A stretch of DNA of 64,000 bases, from assembly GCA_027577595.1 (NCBI GenBank), contig JANBRJ010000064.1, positions 1 through 64,000 of the forward strand, given 5' to 3'. The position numbers were made by a program, and so were the translations under genes. Of the stretch, positions 1 to 10,756 are shown one piece after another (the stretch's first letter is position 1; each line of letters begins with the position of its first letter). The stretch comes from Coemansia sp. RSA 487 (lineage: Eukaryota > Kickxellomycota > Kickxellomycetes > Kickxellales > Kickxellaceae). The notes under the pieces are model-generated. The model ran no database searches, was not told the DNA's origin, and worked only from the letters and a program-made list of their open reading frames with translations.

Positions 1-131
1 ATGTCCACAACCAGTGGTTGCCCCAACCCATCTGTATGGAAATCAGCCCTGCATATGACAACACACTAGCGTGACAAGTGAGCTATACTACAGAAGCAAC
101 CAACACATTAAACAAGTTATTTTGCATAAGC

Positions 132-401
132 ATGTATAATTCATCGCAAGCCAGACGTAATGATGCAAAGGAAATGAGAAATTTAGCCACTAGCTCTGCA
201 AATGATGGAAACTACAAAATAGTATCAACTAATATCGGATCAGCTTATATTTATGCACAAGATGGAAAACGCATAGCAGGACCAATAAATGAGCAGGAGA
301 GATATTACTATGATACTAGATATGCCCAACTAACTGCAAATAAGGATAAGAAGAAGAAAAGAAAAGAACAACATATTTTACTTTTATTGACCTTCCCATG
401 A
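132..401 (+). CDS. Possible small ORF or terminal exon, unknown
   Basis: The frame is open from 75 (just after a stop) to 401. It has no ATG at its 5' end; the first in-frame ATG is at 132, giving 89 residues. The sequence is polar, with several Tyr and a Lys-rich tail (KDKKKKRKEQ) followed by a short hydrophobic end. I recognise no domain, signal peptide or membrane segment. It could be a chance frame in AT-rich DNA or the 3' exon of a gene to the left. Confidence is low. Confidence 0.15.
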   Translation: MYNSSQARRNDAKEMRNLATSSANDGNYKIVSTNIGSAYIYAQDGKRIAGPINEQERYYYDTRYAQLTANKDKKKKRKEQHILLLLTFP

Positions 402-650
402 AGCGCTTAGTAGCATTCAATTATCTGTAAGCGCTTATTTACATGTCTAGAGCATATGTGATAATGATTCAGCTCAGCAGCTTGCAAGCTGAATCACAAT
501 ATATGCTTACCAATTATCATAACCTTTTCTTTCTAATGTCTTGACAGCTATAAAAGCTGAGTTTTATTGAATATACAAAACAAAGAGCTTGAGTTCCACA
601 TACAAAATATCCTTGTAATACAGTGAGTATTATTGAAAGTTGAGGCAGAT

Positions 651-708
651 TGTCATGCCAGCTTTGAATACAATAACAAGATATATGATATTAAAAGCTG
701 GCATGACA
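651..708. repeat. 15-bp perfect inverted repeat (hairpin)
   Basis: The arms at 651-665 (TGTCATGCCAGCTTT) and 694-708 (AAAGCTGGCATGACA) are exact reverse complements separated by a 28-base AT-rich loop. A 16-bp palindrome begins two bases later. No gene overlaps it. It could be a hairpin or the terminal repeats of a tiny element, but no target-site duplication is evident. Confidence 0.6.
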
Positions 709-709
709 C

Positions 710-725
710 TCAGCTTGCAAGCTGA
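710..725. repeat. 16-bp palindrome, second copy nearby
   Basis: TCAGCTTGCAAGCTGA is its own reverse complement. A 14-bp core of the same palindrome (CAGCTTGCAAGCTG) also occurs at 478-491. Two copies within 250 bases of non-coding DNA suggest a binding site for a dimeric protein or a small repeat family; the sequence alone does not decide. Confidence 0.5.
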
Positions 726-957
726 TTATTATCACAAAATTTCTGAGTTGAAACTAATATCCTTACCTATCTTCATAGCTCAAATGAATATATCATTAAC
801 GAGCTTTTGAGTGAGCAGAAAAGGCATGTCTACAATACAAAGTAAAGTGCGCTCAACTGACTAAAAATAAGAAGAAAACTAAATTTATAGTTGGTTTGAT
901 GCTTACTAAAATGTCTATGAAATTCTTATTACAACATAAATTGAATGGGTGTACCTC

Positions 958-1143
958 ATGAAGCGGGTGTTATTCCAGAGTATTCTGTTAACAGCTGGTG
1001 TTTTGCCATTTGTTGCTGGTGTAGTTTTCAATTTTCACGAAGAAAATGCTAACATACTGAAATTCTCTCCGGAAAGTACCAACACTAGGTTAGAATTTAG
1101 TGTGTTGGGGAAGATGGCCGAGCGGTCTAAGGCGCCACGTTAA
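958..1143 (+). other. Signal-peptide-like frame running into tRNA-Leu
   Basis: From the ATG at 958 the frame reads MKRVLFQSILLTAGVLPFVA, which looks like a secretory signal peptide, and continues for about 40 residues into the tRNA gene, ending at 1143. The overlap with the tRNA argues against a present-day full gene. It may be the remains of a secreted-protein gene or its first exon, or chance. Confidence 0.15.
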
Positions 1144-1189
1144 GGCCGTGGTCTAGTAATAGGCGTGGGTTCGAATCCCACTCTTCTCA
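1108..1189 (+). tRNA. tRNA-Leu (anticodon AAG)
   Basis: An 82-nt cloverleaf can be folded by eye. The acceptor arm is GGGAAGA paired with TCTTCTC, discriminator A. The D-arm region carries the A box (TGGCCGAGCGG). The anticodon stem is CCACG/CGTGG with loop TTAAGGC, giving anticodon AAG, which reads the Leu codon CUU. There is a long variable arm, as expected for tRNA-Leu, and the B box GGTTCGAATCC lies in the T arm. No intron is present. The mature sequence is identical to the minus-strand tRNA at 33324-33405. Confidence 0.97.
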
Positions 1190-1190
1190 C

Positions 1191-1204
1191 TTTTTTGTTT
1201 TTTT
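1191..1204 (+). terminator. RNA polymerase III terminator
   Basis: Two T-runs (1191-1196 and 1198-1204) begin two bases after the tRNA discriminator base. This is the usual oligo-T stop signal of Pol III. Confidence 0.8.
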
Positions 1205-1375
1205 GCTGCCTTGTACTCACGCGTTTGGATCGCGTGTTGATAGCTTTATTTAAGGCTTGCTTTTACTATTTTCCATCTTTTTTTATTTTCTTGCTCTCAA
1301 ATTTAACATTCGTTCTTTTTCTTCTAAAATTAGTATAAAGGTTTTGTTTGGGTTATCGACAGTGAGTAAGCAAGA

Positions 1376-2515
1376 ATGGGAATTAAGGGGCTCAAGCAGG
1401 TAATTGCAGACCGTGCGCCAGCAGCATTGCGGACGGTAGAGCTGAAACATATGGTAGGTCGCAAGGTGGCGATAGACGCGTCAACATCACTTTACCAGTT
1501 CCTAGTAGCTGTGCGCAACGACGGACAGAACCTAACAACATCAGACGGCAGCACAACAAGCCATCTAATCGGACTGCTGTACCGAACTGCAAACATGATG
1601 GAAACAGGGCTGAAACCCTTGTACGTGTTCGATGGCAAACCGCCGGTGATGAAGGGCGGGGAGCTAGCAAAGCGGCATGAGAAGCGGGTCAAGGCCGAGG
1701 AAGAGCTGAAGGCGGCGGAAGAGGAAGGAAACCAAGAAGAAATGTACAAGCAAATGAAGCGGTTGACCAAAGTGACGCCGGAGATCAACGAGCAAGCGAA
1801 GCGGCTTCTCAAGTTGATGGGCGTGCCCTTTGTGACGGCCCCATGCGAGGCTGAAGCCGAGTGTGCGGCGCTGGCAAAAGCCGGCAAAGTGTGGGCGGCG
1901 GCGTCGCAGGATATGGATACACTGCTGTTCGGGGCGCCTGTGCTGTTGCGCAATCTAACGGTCCCGGCGGCACGCAAGCTGCCGATCGAGGAGATCCACC
2001 TGGACGAGGTGCTCAAGGGACTCGATTACAGCTTGGACCAGCTGATTGATCTAGGGATTGTCTTGGGCTGCGATTACTGCGACTCGATCCGTGGCGTAGG
2101 GCCCAAATCCGGGTTCGACCTCATCAAGGAGCATAAGAACATCGAGGCAGCCACGCAGGTCGAGAAGGTATCCAAAGGCGTGCCCGAGGAATGGCCATTT
2201 GACCAGGCACGCGAGCTGTTTAAGAGCGCAGAGGTCTCTGACTGCTCGGCAGACTTTGCATGGGAAAAGCCTGACACCGAGGGACTTGTGCAGTTCCTTG
2301 TCAACGAAATGGAGTTCAACGAGCAGCGCGTGCGGTCTGTTGCTGCGAAGCTTGAGAAGGCTGCGGGAAAGGGCCAGCAGGTGCGCATCGACTCTTTCTT
2401 CAAGGTGTCGGCCAAACGTGCACCAGCAAAGGGCGGCAGCGAGAAGAACGGTGCAGCTGGCAAGCGCAAGGGAACAGCAGCGGCCAACAGCAGCGCCAAA
2501 CGGTCCAAAAAATGA
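1376..2515 (+). CDS. FEN1: Flap endonuclease 1 (Rad27/FEN1)
   Basis: This 379-aa protein is a nuclear, structure-specific 5' flap endonuclease that trims Okazaki-fragment flaps and acts in long-patch base-excision repair. The N-terminal XPG domain starts MGIKGLKQ. The metal-binding acidic residues fall at the same positions as in human FEN1: D34, D86, E158, E160, D179, D181 and D233. A helix-two-turn-helix region follows (GVGPKSGFDLI). A PCNA-binding PIP box, QVRIDSFFK, is at 335-343, and a Lys-rich tail probably serves nuclear import. Length matches the family (about 380 aa). There is no intron. The next gene is DAHP synthase, 445 bases away on the same strand. Confidence 0.97.
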   Translation: MGIKGLKQVIADRAPAALRTVELKHMVGRKVAIDASTSLYQFLVAVRNDGQNLTTSDGSTTSHLIGLLYRTANMMETGLKPLYVFDGKPPVMKGGELAKRHEKRVKAEEELKAAEEEGNQEEMYKQMKRLTKVTPEINEQAKRLLKLMGVPFVTAPCEAEAECAALAKAGKVWAAASQDMDTLLFGAPVLLRNLTVPAARKLPIEEIHLDEVLKGLDYSLDQLIDLGIVLGCDYCDSIRGVGPKSGFDLIKEHKNIEAATQVEKVSKGVPEEWPFDQARELFKSAEVSDCSADFAWEKPDTEGLVQFLVNEMEFNEQRVRSVAAKLEKAAGKGQQVRIDSFFKVSAKRAPAKGGSEKNGAAGKRKGTAAANSSAKRSKK

Positions 2516-4061
<1,546 letters not shown>

Positions 4062-4342
4062 AACCAAAATCTCGCCAATTGTTTCTACTTGTGCAATAAA
4101 TAAAGGGTCCATATTTTTTAACCAATCTTCCATGGTTTCGGAGGGAAACCATTTCCGACTTGTTTAGAGCTTTTTTGTGCTGTTGTAGTGGCACGTGAAA
4201 CATGTTCGATAAGGATTTAATGGCAAGCTTGCTTTTCTCGTTTCTGGTCTTTTATCTCCATTTCGTCCTTATTTCTTTCTGAAAAGATATTTAACTATTT
4301 TACATCTTGTCGAACACGCAAAGGATAGCAGTGCTAAATACA

Positions 4343-5200
4343 ATGGTTAGTTTGCCCACGTTCCAAACAGTAAAGCTTGAATACCACGACCCTGGCGTCC
4401 TGGTGATGACGTTTAACCGGCCGGCGCGAATGAACTCGATGGTCCCTGCGTCCTACAGCGAGTGGAAGCAAGTCATGGAATACACGCGTACCGAGGCAGC
4501 CATCCGTGTCCTAATAATCACCGGCAGCGGCCGCGCATACACGGCCGGCCAAGACCTGAGCACACACAGTGCGCCAGACAACAACACTGGCACAAAAGAA
4601 GAGGAAGAGGAAGAGGAAGCCAAGAAACGAGATGTCCAAAGGAGAAACGAAGTAACACGCAACCTGACGCGGCTACTGATCACATCACCCATTCCGATCA
4701 TTGCTGCCGTCAATGGCCCAGCCATCGGGTACGGATGCACAACGCTTGCGCTCTGCGATCTTGTTCTTTCCGTCAGTTCCGCCGTGTTCCGCACCCCGTT
4801 TGCTGAGCTGGCCTTCTGCGCAGAGGGCTGCAGCTCAGTGACGTTTCCGCGCATCCTTGGCCCTATGCTAGCCAACGATATGATTCTGTTTGGCAAATCG
4901 GTGACTGCGAATGAAATGCACCAGAGAGGGTTTATTGCAAGGCTTGTTGACCCCGAGGATCTTATGCCTACTGCGCTTAGGTTGGCAAAGGAGCTTGCTG
5001 GACGATCGCATGAAGCCATTAAGGCATCAAGAGCGCTCATTCGTAACCAAGCATACGTTGACGAGCTTTTGCATGCAAACGATGCCGAAATGGACGAGCT
5101 TTACAGGCGTATGATCTCGGACGATGCTAAGCAGGCTATTGCTCGCATGTTTGCAATGCTACAAGCAAAGGCAAAAAAAGCGACAAAATCAAAGATCTAA
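4343..5200 (+). CDS. Peroxisomal delta3,delta2-enoyl-CoA isomerase (ECI/crotonase family)
   Basis: This 285-aa crotonase-fold enzyme probably shifts cis/trans-3 double bonds to trans-2 during beta-oxidation of unsaturated fatty acids. The fold signatures are FNRPARMNSM near the N-terminus, the oxyanion-hole segments GSGRAYTAGQDL and GPAIGYGCTTLAL, then FRTPFAELAFCAEGCSSVTF. That last motif matches peroxisomal ECI, and its Glu is the catalytic base of that family, which favours isomerase over hydratase. The C-terminus is SKI, a PTS1-like tripeptide, so peroxisomal import is plausible. A run of Glu (EEEEEEEE, encoded by a GAGGAA repeat) interrupts the region after the first motif. The ATG at 4343 is the first in frame. 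A plain enoyl-CoA hydratase is the alternative. Confidence 0.85.
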   Translation: MVSLPTFQTVKLEYHDPGVLVMTFNRPARMNSMVPASYSEWKQVMEYTRTEAAIRVLIITGSGRAYTAGQDLSTHSAPDNNTGTKEEEEEEEAKKRDVQRRNEVTRNLTRLLITSPIPIIAAVNGPAIGYGCTTLALCDLVLSVSSAVFRTPFAELAFCAEGCSSVTFPRILGPMLANDMILFGKSVTANEMHQRGFIARLVDPEDLMPTALRLAKELAGRSHEAIKASRALIRNQAYVDELLHANDAEMDELYRRMISDDAKQAIARMFAMLQAKAKKATKSKI

Positions 5201-5922
5201 AAAAAGCTTAATTATACCTTAAATAATCTCGGCCAATATTGAAACAACTAAATGCCACTAATGAATGTTCAATGTACGGCTGAGACTTGTTCAAACCTCC
5301 TCGAAATCTCCCCCTCACGTACATTAGACTTTAGGGGTTGTTTAGAAACTATTTCACCTTGGTTGAATATGTTGCAAAATGGCAAAAATAAATGACGGAT
5401 TTTTCATATATCCTAAATGGCTCGTGTGTATATCGCGTGCAATATTGTTTTTACATTTTTTTCTTGAACGGTTTGCCATGTTTTATCCATCTCTATTCAA
5501 TTGACATGAATCAAAAAATGTAAATGGTGCGGGATGGGGCTTGCATGAAGAATGGTGCTGTATCTTTTAGTTCTTGATTGTGGAAATGTGGCAAGGATGG
5601 GGAGTTCTTGGATGGTTGTATTTCCTTTTTTTACTGACTGAATGTAGCAAGAAAGAGAAAAGGAGGCGGTCACTGTGTTACTGAAGCTCCTCTATTGCCT
5701 TGCATGTGTTGCAGTTGTTGAAATTCTCCCTTATCGGAATGATAGTAAAAAAACATAGCAACTCGAAAATATAAATAAAAGTGTACTGTGATAGCATGTC
5801 TCTACACAACGAAGATGGTTTATAGCTTAGAATCTGGTTTCCTCTCTCTCCTTTCTCTTGTTTATTCACAAGTACAAAGCAATAATATATTATAAAGTCC
5901 CGCCCTGCAAGCAAAAACGACA
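5201..5922. other. Intergenic spacer
   Basis: The stretch of 722 AT-rich bases between the isomerase and the first MFS transporter shows no open frame or RNA gene that I can support. It contains T-rich tracts and presumably the 3' end of one gene and the promoter of the next. Confidence 0.5.
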
Positions 5923-7567
5923 ATGTTTAATGTCAAGCCGGGGATGGTCAAAATTAGCCGTATGAAAGAGTTACGAACGGCACCAGCCACAGTATTAACC
6001 GTAGCATGCTTGGCGGTCGCGATAGACAACATTGCGTATGCAATATCCTTTGCCTGCTTGCCACATCTATTCGAGGACATGCAGTTGGCATCCGAATCCA
6101 AAGTCGGCTTGGCATCGACAATGTTTGGTGTCGGATCTTTCGTTACCAGCATCATGTCCGGAATGATAAGCGACCATGTGCGGAGCCGCAAACTGCCCAT
6201 GATAGTTGGAGCCATTGGCTATTCGCTCTGTGGTGTGATCCTGTTCTTTTCCAGCAAGCTCCACCATGTCCTCTTGTATCGCCTAGTCAATGGCCTGGCA
6301 TCAGGATGCACATACCCTATTGCCACTGCCACAGTTGGCGATGTTTACCCAAGCAGACTGCTGGGGCTGCAAATGGCACTGGTTAATACTTTTGCCAGTG
6401 TCGGGTACACTATCGGCCCAGTGCTAGGAGGCACGCTCTATGACAGGGTTGGGATCCATGGGGTATCTGCAGTGCTAAGTAAGTAAATCAAATACAAGTT
6501 TAGTCTAAAGACGATTGTTCAAACAATATTTGTATTTCTTCTCCGGTATGGAACACTAAGCATCCGGGTAACGTACAAAAGCATTTAATTCTGTTGTAGT
6601 GTGCGTTGGCGGCATTCTCGGGATTGTGGTTATATTTGTAATCGCCGAACCGCTTAAAATACATTCGCAGGTTCTGGAAGAGCAAAAAGAAGCACATACA
6701 GGGGTATGCCAAGCTATAATTCCAAACATGTCGCAATATCAAGACAACAGCAGCACGAGCGATGTGTCTACATCAAAAAGCATAAGCAAGATAATATTAC
6801 TCGATCAAGAGGCCCAAGAATCGCCAAAATCAGATGGCTCTTTCTGGGAGACCAGCGAAAAGAATGAAAAGCAATCGCGGATCAATAGTATTGAAAGCAA
6901 CATCAGCAGCAGATACAGCCTAGACAGCGCAAGGAGCATGCCGTTTTGGAAGCTAGTGTTCCAGTGGCAAGTGCTTTCAGCTTCAATCACAACTCTTGCT
7001 ATGGGGATGCTTGTAGGATCGCTTGAAAATGTCCTTCCAATCTACGCAAAAGACAGGTTCAAAATATCGGCAAGCAAAACAGGACTGCTCTTTGTGGTGA
7101 ATGGAGGAATAGCCATTGCTCTGTCGACCCCCACAGGATGGATCGTCGACCGACAGATCCAGAAGCACGGCGAGAGTATGCGTGCGTACATAGAACTTGC
7201 GGGGCTTGGGCTGATAGGTGGAGCTGTTGTGCTGCTTGGATTCAGCACATCGTTCGCTATGATCACAGGTGCTGAGATATGGTTTGCCGCTTCGCTGCTT
7301 ATGGTAAATGTCCCAGTCATGAGCAGTTTCGGCGACTTTGTCAACGCCTTGGGCGTGAATTCGATGGCGCAGAGCTACGGCTTGTATAACTCGTTTTGGT
7401 CGCTCTCGTCAACCATTGCGCCGCCCATTGCTACGGCACTGTACACGCAGATCGGGTACAGGGCTACTGTTGTTGGTATTCTAACAGGGCTGTGCGTAGC
7501 CTGTGCGGCACTCATCCTTGCACACCCACTGTGGCAGCTTCTCCGCAGTTTCAACAAGAGAAGCTAG
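5923..7567 (+). CDS. MFS transporter, copy 1 (one intron)
   Basis: The gene has two exons, 5923-6478 and 6600-7567, separated by a 121-bp intron (GTAAGT...TTGTAG, phase 1). The spliced product is 507 aa. It is a 12-TM major facilitator of the drug:H+ antiporter-like (DHA1/VMAT-like) type: motif A reads GMISDHVRSRK after TM2, motif C-like GYTIGPVLGG lies in TM5, and a long polar loop (Ser/Gln/Glu-rich) separates the two six-TM halves. The splice join restores TM6 and aligns with the intronless paralogues at 13203 and 15873, which supports the intron. The substrate is unknown; export of small molecules at the plasma or vacuolar membrane is the usual role. It converges on the gene at 7598 with a 30-base gap. 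Confidence 0.87.
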
Positions 7568-7597
7568 ATGAATTCTGGATGTTTACCTCCTTTTTAT

Positions 7598-8317
7598 TTA
7601 GTTGGATTTCTGATGATCAAGCTTCTCCTCCTCAATAATCCCATCGATAGTAGACAAGACACGCGGAGCCACAATGAAAATGGCAGCAAAGATAACAACC
7701 ACCAACACAAGTATCAGCCACAGCGCCTGGACTGGGAGTCCAAGAACGTGCTTCTCCAGGGTCAGCATATAGGATACCTGTTGGTTTTCTAATCCTGGGA
7801 CCGTGGAGACGCCTGAATATAATGCTGTGACTCTCGAGTACATCACTGTATACGTGCTCTGCATCTCTTCGGAATTGGTAGCGCTACCTGACATTGTGAT
7901 TCTATTGATCTCACTCGGTGGCTTTCCGTAGTGCGCCAATAGCTCGTCAAAACTGAACAGCGTTATTTCAAAGTCCGAGGGCGTGGTGGCCGCATACGAC
8001 ACGCGAAGTTCGTAGGTCTTGCCGTATGCAAGGTCGCGGAGGCTGTACCACCGCTCCTTGTTTGTCGAATTGGTGCTCTGCTGGTAGGCAATCTTTTCGA
8101 ATTCAACCGTCTCGTAAGGCCCAGTCAGCGGAGTTAGATTTGGCACCAGAGAGACGGCTATTGCATCCTTTCCTGCCTGTGTCAGCGAGGTTTCTGTGCT
8201 TTTGATTGTCGTTGGCTCGCGTGTAGGCTTGAAATGCCTGATTTCAGTGTTTGCGCATGCTAGAGAACAAAATGCGGCCAGAAGCACGAGTATTCTGGAG
8301 GAAATAGGCCACTTCAT
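7598..8317 (-). CDS. Type I ER/secretory membrane protein, unknown
   Basis: From the ATG at 8317 the product is 239 aa: a signal peptide (MKWPISSRILVLLAAFCSLA), a lumenal domain of about 165 residues with an NST sequon, one C-terminal membrane segment (ALWLILVLVVVIFAAIFIV) and a short acidic/basic cytosolic tail. The lumenal part appears beta-rich (YGKTYELRVSYAATTPSDFE). I do not recognise the family. The topology resembles small ER accessory subunits (translocon-associated or GPI-mannosyltransferase subunits), but that is only a guess. It is divergent from DPH6, with 249 bases between start codons. Confidence 0.8.
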   Translation of the reverse strand: MKWPISSRILVLLAAFCSLACANTEIRHFKPTREPTTIKSTETSLTQAGKDAIAVSLVPNLTPLTGPYETVEFEKIAYQQSTNSTNKERWYSLRDLAYGKTYELRVSYAATTPSDFEITLFSFDELLAHYGKPPSEINRITMSGSATNSEEMQSTYTVMYSRVTALYSGVSTVPGLENQQVSYMLTLEKHVLGLPVQALWLILVLVVVIFAAIFIVAPRVLSTIDGIIEEEKLDHQKSN

Positions 8318-8566
8318 ATTGAAAGAAAATAACAAAGTATAGAGCACAAAGTTGCCAAACCAGAAACAATCAAGGGATAAGAGCCTTTTTCCTTTGGATC
8401 AGCTCAAAAAAACTGAACAAAAGCCATAAAGGCTGCAGTCTGCCCTGGAAAATTTTTCAATGACCTGGCTAGCCGTCGTGTGCACATGCCACAATGCAGC
8501 TTTCTTTTGCGTCTACTTTGATTAATATTTTAGTACCTTTTATCCATATACCGACATATACTGAAA
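8318..8566. promoter_or_regulatory. Divergent promoter region
   Basis: This 249-base gap separates the start codons of the minus-strand membrane protein and plus-strand DPH6, so it must hold both promoters. No specific factor site is evident. Confidence 0.5.
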
Positions 8567-9316
8567 ATGAAGGTCGTTGCTCTGGTAAGCGGTGGAAAGG
8601 ACAGCACATACAACATGATGAAGTGTGTCGAAGACGGGCACGAGATCATCGCACTCGCCCACGCACACCCGCCAGAGGATGCCGACAACGAGGAGATGGA
8701 CAGCTTTCTGTTCCAGACCGTCGGATCCAGCGCCGTCGGAACCATCGCCGAATGCATGGGCGTGCCGTTCTACCACGGAGAAATCAAAGGCACCGCAGTC
8801 ACCCAGACCCTTGACTACGAGCTGACGCAGGGCGACGAAACCGAAGATCTGTTCCTGTTGCTCAGCAAAGTCAAGGAGAGCCACCCTGATGTTGGCGCTG
8901 TGTCGGTGGGTGCCATCTTCTCCAGCTACCAAGCCAACCGCGTGCAGCATGTGTGCGACCGCCTGAGCCTAAAGATGCTTGCTTATTTGTGGCACCGTGA
9001 GCAGGTCGGGCTGCTACGCGAGATGGTCGGAAGCGGAGTAAAGGCTATACTGATCAAGGTTGCTGCTTACAAACTGGGCCAGGAAGACTTGGGCAAAACG
9101 CTGGAGGAGATGGAGCCAAAGCTCGTTTCCCTGAGCGAAAAGTACGGCATCCATGCGTGTGGCGAGGGTGGCGAATTCGAGTCGTTTACGCTAGACTGCC
9201 CGCTGTTCAAGAGGCGTATCGTCATTGACGAATGTCGCCCTGTTTTGCATTCGCACAGCGACGATGCGCCTGTGGTCTATCTGCGCATCACAAAGGTCCA
9301 CACCGAACCAAAGTAA
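8567..9316 (+). CDS. DPH6: Diphthine--ammonia ligase, short form (Dph6)
   Basis: This 249-aa cytosolic enzyme performs the last step of diphthamide synthesis on elongation factor 2, the ATP-dependent amidation of diphthine. The N-terminus MKVVALVSGGKDSTYNMMKC carries the PP-loop ATP-pyrophosphatase motif SGGKDS (residues 8-13). The family-specific GEGGEFESFTLDCPLF occurs near the C-terminus, and the segment GAIFSSYQANRVQ is also typical. Yeast Dph6 carries two extra YjgF/RidA domains; this one stops after the ATPase domain, like the human protein. There is no intron. Confidence 0.95.
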   Translation: MKVVALVSGGKDSTYNMMKCVEDGHEIIALAHAHPPEDADNEEMDSFLFQTVGSSAVGTIAECMGVPFYHGEIKGTAVTQTLDYELTQGDETEDLFLLLSKVKESHPDVGAVSVGAIFSSYQANRVQHVCDRLSLKMLAYLWHREQVGLLREMVGSGVKAILIKVAAYKLGQEDLGKTLEEMEPKLVSLSEKYGIHACGEGGEFESFTLDCPLFKRRIVIDECRPVLHSHSDDAPVVYLRITKVHTEPK

Positions 9317-9657
9317 ACCAACCCTTTCTTATGTTCTCCATTGATTGATACCACACTTGTATTGCTTTTTTTTATCTGTCTGCAAACATCGACACACCAA
9401 TGATCTATTGGCATTAGGAGAAAACAGTAGGCGCGAATGAAGGTTGCAAAATTTAGCATTCCAACGACTCTTTCCCCGCATTTTGCCCTTTGGCCTCTGG
9501 ACTTCTAGCCAGTTTTTTATACTTGGTAACAGTTTTGCCATCATTCTTTCGCTATTTTTCAAATAGCGCCTTGCATCACGAAATATAAAATTATAGCTTT
9601 TCTCTTAGTGCATCTTATAGTTTGCTTTAGTTTTATCCGACTACTTTTGTATTGGCA
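9317..9657. other. Intergenic spacer
   Basis: No gene is seen in 341 AT-rich bases. The stretch contains the DPH6 3' end and the presumed promoter of the glycosyltransferase gene. Confidence 0.5.
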
Positions 9658-10677
9658 ATGGTATCCATGCGAGGATCAGGCTCGGCTTGGTGGTACGGGC
9701 GCGCTATCCGCCTCTACTTTATATTTAGTATAACAATCTCGGCTCTGTGGATCGTCAAGATATTCTATATCAACCAACCAGTGGACCTGCTTCAGCAAGC
9801 CAACAGCAGGGAGGAGCCCCGCCCAGAGCACGAATTCAACAACCAGAAGCACCAACAGAAGCCAACACCAGTAATGTTTCCTGCTTACGACGGGACAGTT
9901 GACGAGGCATCTATGCAGCTGGCCAAACCATCAAACGAATATTCGCATGCGTATACAGACCACATTTATTGCATTAACGAGGAGAACAAGATGGGACGCA
10001 AGAGCCGGATGGCCGAGCTCTTGAGATATATGCATTTGCAAGGCGAGATTTTTAGCAAAAAACAGGCCAAGCACATCGATGTCTGGCGCGACATGATAAA
10101 CAACGGGCACAAGCGCGCGCTAGTTGTCGAAGACGACGTAGACTTTGAAATAGACGCTGTGGCGGTTATTGGAAAATCAATTGAGGCTCTCAATAAGACA
10201 AACACAGACTGGGATATCATCTATGTCGGTCACTGCTCCGTGGAGGAGAATAGCACGGGCTCTGGCAAATCGCCTGTATACTCTGGATTTGGCAGGCTGT
10301 ACAGATCCGTTCATCCTTTCTGTACATCCGGATACTTGCTCAGTATCAACGGTGCCAAAAAGCTCTACGCCTACTTTTCAAAAAACACCAGCCAAAAGCA
10401 TGCTCTGGACGTGCAGCTTGTTGCGCTTATAAAACGAAACCTGCTGAAGTCATATTCGCTCCATCCGCCAGTTGTCTACCAGAGACGCGACCTTTATCCG
10501 TCAGACGACGGCCTTGAGCTGAAGGTTGCACGCTTGTTCCAGAACTCCGCATGGGATGAAGCGGTATCTTTTGAATCAAGACTGGCCAACTGGTCCGACC
10601 CCCTAGACCGCGAATACATGGATCCCGTGTACAAGCAAATTCCAAGCTGGATGGAGAACAAGAACCAAGTTAGTTAG
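9658..10677 (+). CDS. Glycosyltransferase family 25-like, type II membrane protein
   Basis: The ATG at 9658 gives 339 aa. A short basic cytosolic end and one membrane anchor (YFIFSITISALWIVKIFYI) are followed by a polar stem and a lumenal catalytic domain, the layout of a Golgi glycosyltransferase. The domain begins HIYCINEENKMGRKSRM and includes KRALVVEDDVDF, matching the LEDD motif of GT25 (LPS/collagen galactosyltransferase-like) enzymes, and later DWDIIYVGHC and CTSGYLLSINGAKKL, also typical of the family. Donor and acceptor are unknown; wall or glycoprotein decoration is likely. It converges on RAB3GAP2. Confidence 0.85.
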   Translation: MVSMRGSGSAWWYGRAIRLYFIFSITISALWIVKIFYINQPVDLLQQANSREEPRPEHEFNNQKHQQKPTPVMFPAYDGTVDEASMQLAKPSNEYSHAYTDHIYCINEENKMGRKSRMAELLRYMHLQGEIFSKKQAKHIDVWRDMINNGHKRALVVEDDVDFEIDAVAVIGKSIEALNKTNTDWDIIYVGHCSVEENSTGSGKSPVYSGFGRLYRSVHPFCTSGYLLSINGAKKLYAYFSKNTSQKHALDVQLVALIKRNLLKSYSLHPPVVYQRRDLYPSDDGLELKVARLFQNSAWDEAVSFESRLANWSDPLDREYMDPVYKQIPSWMENKNQVS

Positions 10678-10756
10678 AATAAAGTAGCATCCATTTGGTT
10701 TAGCCCCCTATATAATTGGTTAGGTATTAGTGTATGAAGATCTCAAGCTTTCAAGT

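Larger units (their letters stand above)
1..957. other. AT-rich spacer at window start, no confident gene
   Basis: This stretch is AT-rich and holds no gene I recognise. It contains one short open frame (132-401, listed separately), a long inverted repeat (651-708) and two copies of a short palindrome (478-491 and 710-725). A frame at 1-69 could be the last exon of a gene that begins outside the window, but nothing in its 22 residues is recognisable. Confidence 0.5.
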
